From assembly GCA_943704415.1 (NCBI GenBank), contig CALSCO010001229.1, positions 1 to 15,729 on the forward strand: a stretch of 15,729 nucleotides of DNA, given 5' to 3'. This DNA is from Parvularia atlantis (taxonomy: Eukaryota > Opisthokonta > Rotosphaerida). Made by a program: the position numbers and the translations under genes. The stretch's first letter is position 1. Every line of letters begins with the position of its first letter. The notes under the pieces are model-generated. The model searched no databases. It was not told where the DNA came from and worked only from the letters and a program-made list of their open reading frames with translations. Below are positions 9,145-15,729 of this stretch, one piece after another.

Positions 9145-9165
9145 GCTGTCACTTCTCGGAAGCCA
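9145..9165. promoter_or_regulatory. 21-bp divergent start-codon interval
   Basis: Only 21 bp separate the CMS1 ATG (9144 on the minus strand) from the myotubularin ATG (9166 on the plus strand). It holds a pyrimidine-rich stretch, ctgtcacttctc. Any shared promoter must extend into the first exons of both genes, and leaders must be very short or overlap. Confidence 0.5.
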
Positions 9166-11642
9166 ATGGAGGCGGACGCGCGGATCAAGCAGCGGCAGGT
9201 GCGCGTCTCTCAGCGGCGGCCTCGGCGGGGGTGGACCGTGCTCACGCCGGGTGCCGCGCGCAGGTCACCAACGTGTCGGTGCTGCCGTGGGGCGCCGGCG
9301 CGCGCGAGACCGTGACGGTGCTGTTCTTCGGCAGCGAGTACCTGTGGCAGCACGCAGACGGCGCGCTGTCGCATGTGCGGCACCCGCTCTGCCCCGCTCG
9401 TCGCTGCCTCACGCGCTCGCGGCCCGGCGCGCGTAGCACCTGTACAAGGCGATCGAGGCCGTGCAGCGCGTCAATGAGCGCGAGCTGCTCGTCGTGGCCA
9501 AGCACTTTGGCGTGACGCACTACGCCGCCGCCACGCGCGCCGACGCCTCCGCCGTGGCCGAGACGCTGACGGCGCTGGCGGCCAACGGTGTCTCGCGCAG
9601 CCGCCCGCGCGCGCGCGTGCAGGTCGCTGACCGCGCCGGCGCAGATGAACCGCGTGACCTGTACGCGTTCCACTACCGCCCGCCGCACCCGGCGGCCGAC
9701 AGCGACGCGACCAACAACCCGTTCGCCGAGACGGACGTGCGTGCGGCGCCCGCTCGCGGTGCGGCGCGTGACGCCCGCACAGGGCTGGGAGCTGTACGAC
9801 CTGCGGACGCAGCTCGTGCGCATGCGCGTGCCCGCGGCCGAGTGGCGCGTGACCGACATCAACCTGGCCTACACCGTTGCGTCTGTGGCTCGCATCCGCG
9901 CCCGACGCTCACGGCCCGCGCGCAGTTCTGCCCGTCGTACCCGGCGCGCTTCGCCGTGCCCGCCGGCCTCGACGACTTCTTCCTCGAGGCCGTGGCGCAG
10001 TTCCGCTCGAAGCGGCGCATCCCCGTGCTCGCGTTCTACTACCACCAGACCAAGGTGCCGCCGCAGCGTGTGCCTGGCCCAGGCCGCTGATGCCGCGCGT
10101 GCACGGCGCCCCCCGCAGAGCTGCATCCTGCGCTCGGGCCAGCCGCAGGTCGGCGTGCGGCGCACGCGCTGCTTCGAGGACGAGAAGCTGCTGGTGGCGG
10201 TGAACCGCAACGCGGGCAAGGACGGCGCTGTGTCGGTGCTGGACATGCGCACGAAGAGTGCGCACGCGTGCCTGTGCTCGGTGCGCAGTGTGCACTCACA
10301 TACATCGCTGGCGTAGACAACGCCAACGCCGCGTTTGGGCGCGGCGGCGGATACGAGCCCGTCGAGCGCTACGGCAACTGCCGGCTGTCGTTTGCGCGCC
10401 TCGAGCACCCGTACATCCTGCGCGAGTTCCTAATCAAGCTGCTTGACGGTGCGCCGCCGCGTCCGGCGCAGCCGTGCGGTGCTGACAGACCGCGCTGCGT
10501 ACAGCGTGCCGCACGCCCGACACGACCACGTCGCAGTTTTCGCAGGACACCGCGCCGTGGCTGGGTCAGGTGCAGGTCTGCTTGAGGTGCGAGCGCGCGG
10601 AGCGGCCTGGTGCGCGCGCATTCGGCTGACGCGGACGGCTCGGCAGCGCGGCGGTCGCGATGGCGCGCGCGCTCGCCGTCAGCGGCACGAGCGTGCTGGT
10701 GCACTGCGAGGAGGACGCAGACTCGGTCCCCGTGGCCGTGTCACTCACCAAGCTCATGCTGGACCCGTTCTACCGGACTCACCGGGGCTTTCAGGTGCTG
10801 CTCGAGGAGGACTGGGTGGCGTTCGGGTACCGCTTCAGCGACCGCTGCGGCCACCTAGTGCGCCCGCCGCGGCTGCGCGCACTGCTGCGTGCTCACGACG
10901 CCGCGCAGAAATCAGACGCCGACGCGGGGCGCCGCGAGCAACAGTTCCCGTACCATGTGCTCTTTGTCGACGCGGTCTTCCAGGTGATGGAGCAGTTCCC
11001 GACCGCGTTTGAGTTCAGCGAGGCGTTCGTCTACGCCATCTTTGAACACTTTTTTTCGTGCCAGTTTGGTGCGCGCGCGTCGGTTGGGCTGGAGGGCCGC
11101 TGAACGCGGCGCAAACGCGGCCGACAGGCACGTTCCTCTCCAACTGCGAGCGCGAGCGCGTGGCCCAGGGGCTAGAGCGCACAACGCAATCGCTGTGGAC
11201 GCACCTCAACCAGGCGTCTGTGCGCGACGGCTTGCTGAATCGGTGCGCCTCCCGTTCTGTGAGACGACGGCCGTGACGGCTGAGAGCGCACAACAGGTCC
11301 TACCGCGCCATCCCGGGCGTGCTGCGCGTCTCGGCCGACTCGCGCTCGATCACGCTCAAGGCCGGCCTGTACGCGCCCTGGCAGCGCTGGTCGCACCTGC
11401 AGGTGCGCAGCTGCACGGCCTCGCCGCCCCGTACTCAGCGCCCGCCGCGCTACGCAGATCGCCGTCGCGCACAAGAGCAGCGACCCCTTGCTCGAGTTCT
11501 ATACTGAGCAGTACCGGCGGTGCGGTGCCGGATTGACGGTCGCCGTGCTGTGTGCGCATTCACTCGCCTCGGCAGGCTCTCCGAGCTCATCGTCGCGACG
11601 CAGCGGCAGCAGCTCGCGGTGGCGTCGGCCGGGGGGCAGTGA
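9166..11642 (+). CDS. Myotubularin-family pseudophosphatase (MTMR6/7/8/9 type)
   Basis: Exons: 9166-9198, 9264-9374, 9437-9587, 9645-9736, 9783-9875, 9926-10054, 10119-10257, 10317-10448, 10505-10586, 10647-11068, 11128-11242, 11297-11402, 11458-11519, 11576-11642; 1734 nt, 577 aa. Active myotubularins remove the 3-phosphate of PI3P and PI(3,5)P2 on endosomes. A PH-GRAM domain (about 1-115, ending DLYAFHYRPP) precedes the phosphatase fold: GWELYDLRTQLVRM, RRIPVLAFYY, NANAAFGRGGGYE, LMLDPFYRTHRGF and QFPTAFEFSEAF. The start MEADARIKQRQVTNVSVL resembles the N-terminus of MTMR6-9. The P-loop reads VHCEEDADS: Cys341 is kept but Ser347 replaces the catalytic Arg, and the Gly of the loop is also lost, so it is probably inactive. 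Dead relatives act as partners of active members; that role here is inference. Confidence 0.9.
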
Positions 11643-11661
11643 CACCCATTGTCTCAGCACG

Positions 11662-12873
11662 ATGTCAAAGCCAGCGAAGCGCGCGCGCACCGATACGTCC
11701 GCTCCGACCACCGCGGCGGCCGCGGCCGCGCCGCCACCACCCGCGCCGGTGAAGCAGCAGAAGACCAAGGTCAAGGCCGTCTTCAGCTCGCCGTTCACGC
11801 AGGCGTGGTGCGGCAGCGCGTGGGGGCTCGCATGCGGCGCTGCTGCTGCTGGGCTCACGCGCGGCGCAGGCCGGCGATCGCGGCCGAGCAGCAGGCGTAC
11901 GTGTCGGAGCTGCTGGTCGAGTGCGTGCGCGCGCTCGGCGGGCGCAGCAAGCGGCTGACATTGCGCTCAGGGCGTTCTGCGACATCGGGCGGCGGCGGCG
12001 GCAGGCCGAGCTCGAACAGCGCGGGCAGCGACAACAGGCCCTGCGTCGGCTGCGGCTGACGCGGCGTCAGAGCGAGGGCGCAGCCGCGTCTGTGGCGGAG
12101 GTGCCTGCGACGTCCGCACCCGCCGCTGCCGAGGCCGAGGCCGAGGCCGGGGACGCGAGCGGCGAGGCGGCCGAGGCTGTACCGACGCCAGCGAGCGCGA
12201 GTGTGCGTGCGAGCGCGACCGAGCTGCATCTGCGCGTCGTGGCGTCGCAGGCCGCAGCGGTGCGCATGCGTGGCGGTGGCGCCGCACGGCTGACGAGCAC
12301 GGATGCGGCACGCAGGGGCCGCTGGAGGGCAAGGGCATCGTCTGCGGCATCAACGCCGTCACGCGCGCGCTCGAGAAGGGCCAGCTGCGCCTCGTCGTCG
12401 TCTGCCGCGACGTGCAGCCGCCGCTGCTCGTGCAGGTGCGCACGGCCGGATGGCCGTGCGCGTACCCGTGTGACGCGTGCGCGCACGCCAGCATCTGCCC
12501 GTGCTGTGCTACCGCTCGGAGGCGCTGCTGGTGCCGCTGTCGACGGCGTCGGTGTGGCTGGGCCCGCTCTTCGGCCTCAAGCGGCTGATGACCTTCGGGC
12601 TGCGGGTGCGTGGCGCCCCCCCCCTCACGCTTTTGCGCTCACGCCCGGCTTCCAACGCAGCGCGACACGCCCGACTATGACGGCCTGTTTACGAAGCTGT
12701 TCGAGGTCGTGCCGGCCGTGTCCGTGCCGTGGGTCGGCAAGCTCAACGAGCCCGCGCCGGCGTCGGCCGCGTCGGCAGCCAGCCCCGCCGCCGCGCCCGC
12801 CGCGCCCGCCCTCCGCCCGCTGCACTTCCGGCTGCTCGAGACGGTGCGGCCGGCGTCGCCCAAGCGATCGTGA
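11662..12873 (+). CDS. RNase P/MRP protein subunit Rpp38/Pop3-like (L7Ae fold)
   Basis: Exons: 11662-11807, 11870-11920, 11971-12259, 12316-12435, 12492-12605, 12661-12873; 933 nt, 310 aa. The family binds the RNA of RNase P and MRP and acts in tRNA and rRNA processing in the nucleolus. A basic, Ala/Pro-rich N-terminus leads to KAVFSSPFTQAWP (about 37-49), typical of Pop3/Rpp38, then a helical region and an Arg/Gln-rich and Glu/Ala-rich low-complexity segment (about 65-155). The L7Ae-type core follows: GIVCGINAVTRALEKGQLRL (about 168-187), HLPVLCYRSEALLVPLS (about 203-219) and GPLFGLKRLMTFGL. The tail is Ala/Pro-rich. The ATG lies 19 bp after the myotubularin stop. Orthology to Rpp38 versus Pop3 is not separable by eye. 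Confidence 0.78.
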
Positions 12874-12880
12874 CGGTTGA

Positions 12881-12900
12881 GTGACAGAATGTCTTGTCAC
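12881..12900. promoter_or_regulatory. Inverted repeat GTGACA-8-TGTCAC after the Rpp38 stop
   Basis: A perfect 6-bp inverted repeat, GTGACA (12881-12886) and TGTCAC (12895-12900), surrounds an 8-nt spacer, 8 bp after the stop of the Rpp38-like gene and about 130 bp before the MTHFR ATG. It could be a palindromic factor site or a weak RNA hairpin. Chance is not excluded. Confidence 0.3.
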
Positions 12901-12909
12901 GCCACCAGC

Positions 12910-12954
12910 ATGGCCACGCCCCAGCCATGCCATGCCCGCCGAATCGCCCACTGA
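12910..12954 (+). other. Candidate upstream ORF 1 in the MTHFR leader
   Basis: An ATG in good context (accagcATGG) opens a 14-codon frame that ends with TGA at 12952-12954, about 80 bp before the MTHFR ATG. Whether it is transcribed depends on the unknown transcription start. Confidence 0.35.
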
Positions 12955-13036
12955 CCGCCCGCGCACCGCGCCGCAGACCGCGCCGCAGACCGCCGCGCCC
13001 CACCGTGCCGCGCCCCGCTCGAGAGCGCCGCGATGA
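12932..13036 (+). other. Candidate upstream ORF 2 overlapping the MTHFR start
   Basis: A 34-codon frame (MPAESPTDRPRTAPQTAPQ...) ends with a TGA at 13034-13036 that shares bases with the MTHFR ATG at 13033, forming ATGA. It includes a duplicated 12-mer (cgcgccgcagac twice, about 12966-12989). The geometry would suit termination-reinitiation, but low stop density in GC-rich DNA makes chance plausible. Confidence 0.3.
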
Positions 13037-15628
13037 AGGTGATCGACAAGATCCTGCAGGCGCACCAGGAGGACCGCGTGTGCTGGTCGTTCGAGTACTT
13101 CCCGCCCAAGACTGAGCAGGTAACGGCCGCGCCCCGGAGGGGGCAACCGCGCGGGCTGAGCCGCGGGCGCGCGCCGCAAGGGCGTGGAGAACCTGTACGA
13201 CCGCATGACGCGCATGTACAGCCTCGGCCCCGAGTTCATCGATGTGACGTGGGGCGCCGGCGGCAGCACGTCGCAGGTGCGCGCCGACCGTTCGGCGCGC
13301 AGCACCGACCGCCCCGGCGCGCCGTGCAGACGACGCTCGACATCTGCACCAACGCGGCCGACATTGGGCTCGAGACGTGCATGCACCTGACCTGCACCAA
13401 CATGCCCAAGGAAAAGATCGACCACGCCCTGGCCGTCTGCAAGGAGCACGGCATTGAGAACATCCTCGCCCTCCGCGGCGGTGCGCCGCCTGCCCGCCGT
13501 GCCGCCGCCGCCGCCTGATGCGCTCATGCACGCGCGCATGCAGACCCGCCGGCAGGCCAGGAGCGCTGGACGGCGGTCGACGGCGGCTTTGAGCACGCCG
13601 TGGACCTGGTGCGGTACATCCGCGCCAACTACGGCTCGTACTTTGGCATCGGCGTAGCAGGTGCGGCGTGTGCGCGACGTGAGTCCCACGGAGCCGCTCA
13701 CCGCGTGCACGGCCGTGCGCAGGCTACCCGGAGGGGCACCAGGACTGCGCGTCGATCGAGGAGGACATCCAGCGCCTGAAGGAGAAGGTCGATGCCGGCG
13801 CCGACTACGTCATCACCCAGCTGTTTTACGACGTACCCACGTTCCTGCGCTGGTACAAGCTGTGCCGTGAGCGCGGTGCGTGCGCGCAGGCCGTGTGCTC
13901 GGCCCCGCCAACCGCGCTCATGTGTGCTGCCGACGCAGGCATTGCCGTGCCGATCATCCCGGGCATTATGCCGCTGCACACCTACAGCGGCTGGCGGCGC
14001 ATGACCACGCTCAGCCGCACGACCATTCCGGCCGAGATGCAGGCGGCGATCGAGCAGATCATGGTGCGCGTACGACCGCTGCGCCGGGCCAGCGTGCTCA
14101 CGACCGGTGTGCGTGCGCGCGCCTCCAGAACGACGACCAGGCCGTGCGCGTATTCGGCATCAAGTACTGCGCGCAGATGGTGCGTGACCTGCACAAGGCC
14201 GGCATCAAGGGTGGGGGGCGTGCGGTGGCGCGGTCGCGCGCCCGGCTGACCACCGCGCCGAGCAGAGTTCCACTTCTACACGCTCAACCTCGAGGATGCC
14301 GTGCGCTCGATCCTGGCCGAGGTCGGCTTTGAGCCGCAGCCGGAGAAGATCAAGCCGCTGCCCTGGCGCCCGTCCGTCGGCAAGCGCGTCAACGAGAACG
14401 TCCGGCCGATCTTCTGGGCCAACCGCCCCAAGAGCTACGTCGCGCGCACGCAGACCTGGGACGAGTTTCCGAACGGTCGCTGGGGCGACTCGCGCTCGCC
14501 CGGTGCGAACGCCGCGCTCGCGTACGCGAACGATGCGAGAGCCTCGGCTGACGCGGCCGGCACAGCCTATGGCGAGATGGATGGCTACGGCGTGTCGCTC
14601 AAGCACCCGGCCGAGTACGTGATGAGCAGGTGGGGCGAGCCGCAGACGGTGCAGGACATCGCGACGGTGTTTGTCGACTACCTGCACGGCGGGATCGACT
14701 CGCTGCCGTGGAGCGACGAGCCGCTGGGTGCGCGTTGCGGTGCGCGCCGTCGTCGCCGCGGGCGCTGAGTGCGGGGTGCCGCGGGCGCAGCGCTCGAGTC
14801 GGAGGTGCTCAAGGCCACGCTGACGGCCCTCAACCGCGCGGGCTTCTTCACGATCAACTCGCAGCCGGCCGTCAACGGCGTGCCCTCGTCCGACCGGCGC
14901 TTCGGCTGGGGGCCGACCAACGGCTACGTCTATCAGAAGGTGGCCGGGCTGCGCGCGCCTGCTGCGGCAGGCGCCTGCCGCGGCTCGTGCCTGACGCGGC
15001 GCACGCTCACGCACACGCAGGCCTATCTCGAGTTCTTCGTCGCACCGGAGCGGTTCGAGCAGCTCAAGGTCGAGATTGCCAAGCGGCCCAACCTGACGTA
15101 CTACAGCATCGACTGCAAGGTGCGCAGGGCGGCTCTCGTGGGCGGCGACTGCAACCGACCGCGGACCGCCGCGCAGGGCACGATGGTCACCAACAGCAAG
15201 CGCGACGGCCCGACCGCCGTCACGTGGGGCGTCTTCCCGAGCAGCGAGATCGTGCAGCCGACGATCGTCGACCCGCAGGCGTTCAGCGTGTGGAAGGTGC
15301 GTTGAGGCCGCGCTCGCGCGATGTGACACTGACGCCACCGGCACAGGACGAGGCGTTTGAGCTCTGGCGGCAATGGGCCAGCGTGTACGACGCAAGCTCG
15401 GCAACGTCCAAGCTGCTGAATAGCATCCGCGAGTCGGTGCGCACGCGCAGACGCGGCGTGCGAGCGCACGTGCTGACGCGGCGGGTGCGGCCAGTGGCTG
15501 CTGGTCAACATTGTCGACAACGACTACATCAACGGCAACATCTTTGAGGTGTTCCAGCTGTCGCCGGTGCGTGTGTGGCACGGGCTAATGCCGACGCTGA
15601 CGGCGCCTGCGCGCAGGTGGACAACTGA
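13033..15628 (+). CDS. MTHFR: Methylenetetrahydrofolate reductase (MTHFR)
   Basis: Exons: 13033-13119, 13181-13276, 13330-13480, 13544-13660, 13723-13875, 13939-14063, 14129-14210, 14266-14502, 14566-14727, 14791-14939, 15021-15119, 15177-15296, 15347-15436, 15495-15566, 15617-15628; 1752 nt, 583 aa, near yeast Met13 (about 600). This flavoenzyme reduces 5,10-methylene- to 5-methyl-tetrahydrofolate, supplying methionine synthesis in the cytosol. The catalytic barrel shows [11 protein letters not shown] (18-28, Glu21 as catalytic candidate), [24 protein letters not shown] (about 106-116), YPEGHQD (152-158), QLFYD (183-187), PIIPGIMPL and EFHFYTLN. A linker ([20 protein letters not shown]) leads to the C-terminal regulatory domain, which in eukaryotes binds S-adenosylmethionine ([41 protein letters not shown]). 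The last exon has only 12 coding bases. Intron 1 is atypical (GTAACG donor, AAG acceptor). Confidence 0.96.
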
Positions 15629-15685
15629 GCGCCATCCTCGTCTGCACATTTGTCCTGCCTTCCTCTGGAGGCCCTGTAGGCCCCT

Positions 15686-15686
<1 letters not shown>
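15629..15686 (+). other. Presumed MTHFR 3' untranslated region
   Basis: Pyrimidine-rich sequence follows the TGA at 15626-15628. No AATAAA-type signal is visible before the (CT)n tract, and no coding exon of another gene is recognised. Confidence 0.4.

Positions 15687-15729
<43 letters not shown>
15687..15729. repeat. (CT)n microsatellite at the right edge
   Basis: About 21 uninterrupted CT units run to the end of the window, starting about 60 bp after the MTHFR stop. With the poly-G run at the left edge, this suggests the sequence may stop at simple repeats that broke assembly. Confidence 0.9.

Noticed and set aside
8161-9315. 384-codon plus-strand frame opposite CMS1
   Set aside because: Antisense shadow of the CMS1 exons; its composition is low-complexity and no domain is visible, whereas CMS1 motifs are clear on the minus strand.
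6110-12873. Functional cluster or operon joining phosphoesterase, CMS1, myotubularin and Rpp38
   Set aside because: The products act in unrelated processes and CMS1 is on the opposite strand. Tight spacing fits general genome compaction better than a co-regulated pathway.
12625-13710. 361-codon open frame on the minus strand
   Set aside because: It spans the Rpp38 end, the MTHFR leader and MTHFR exons and introns in antisense. No family resemblance; MTHFR is unambiguous on the other strand.
14205-15581. 458-codon open frame on the minus strand
   Set aside because: It lies opposite MTHFR exons and introns, is Arg/Ala/Val-rich with no recognisable domain, and reflects the low stop density of GC-rich DNA.
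15567-15686. Read-through of MTHFR into the 3' region without the last splice
   Set aside because: The unspliced frame has no stop before the (CT)n tract, while a GTGCGT...GCGCAG intron gives a 12-nt last exon with a clean TGA.

Overview
This window is gene-dense nuclear DNA from a GC-rich eukaryote with a very compact genome. Short introns interrupt every gene. No prokaryotic operon, rRNA, tRNA, transposon or CRISPR array is visible. I rebuilt six complete multi-exon genes and the 3' end of a seventh by joining exons at splice sites. Each joined coding region keeps one frame from ATG to stop and matches a recognisable protein family along its length. The gene set points to a unicellular opisthokont: an SOS-type Ras exchange factor with the animal order histone folds-DH-PH-REM-Cdc25, an MTMR6/7/8/9-type myotubularin, a Cdc1/Ted1/PGAP5-type phosphoesterase, CMS1, Rpp38/Pop3 and bipartite MTHFR. 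A unicellular holozoan or an early-diverging fungus fits best. The lineage is inference only; no ribosomal or mitochondrial marker is present.

Layout: 66-266 (+) is the 3' end of an unidentified gene. 267-643 is the only long gap. 644-6060 (+) is SOS (31 exons, 1206 aa). 6110-7953 (+) is an ER-type membrane metallophosphoesterase (7 exons, 488 aa). 7976-9144 (-) is CMS1/CMSS1 (5 exons, 308 aa). 9166-11642 (+) is a myotubularin (14 exons, 577 aa) whose CX5R active site reads CX5S. 11662-12873 (+) is an Rpp38/Pop3-like RNase P/MRP subunit (6 exons, 310 aa). 13033-15628 (+) is methylenetetrahydrofolate reductase (15 exons, 583 aa). A (CT)n tract closes the window.

Gene spacing is extreme: 49 bp (SOS to phosphoesterase), 22 bp (convergent stops), 21 bp (divergent starts), 19 bp (myotubularin stop to Rpp38 start) and 159 bp (Rpp38 to MTHFR). 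Promoters and 3' ends must therefore largely lie inside neighbouring genes.

The most distinctive signal is splicing. Of 73 complete introns (about 46-84 nt), 52 begin GTGCG rather than the usual GTRAG, and four are best explained as GC-AG introns. A CTGAC, CTCAC or CTAAC branch-like motif often precedes a CAG or TAG acceptor. The genes do not form one pathway. They cover Ras signalling, ER and endosomal membrane functions, ribosome and tRNA processing, and one-carbon metabolism. I see no novel multi-gene system; the interest lies in splice-site usage, the pseudophosphatase, the SOS architecture and the packing.
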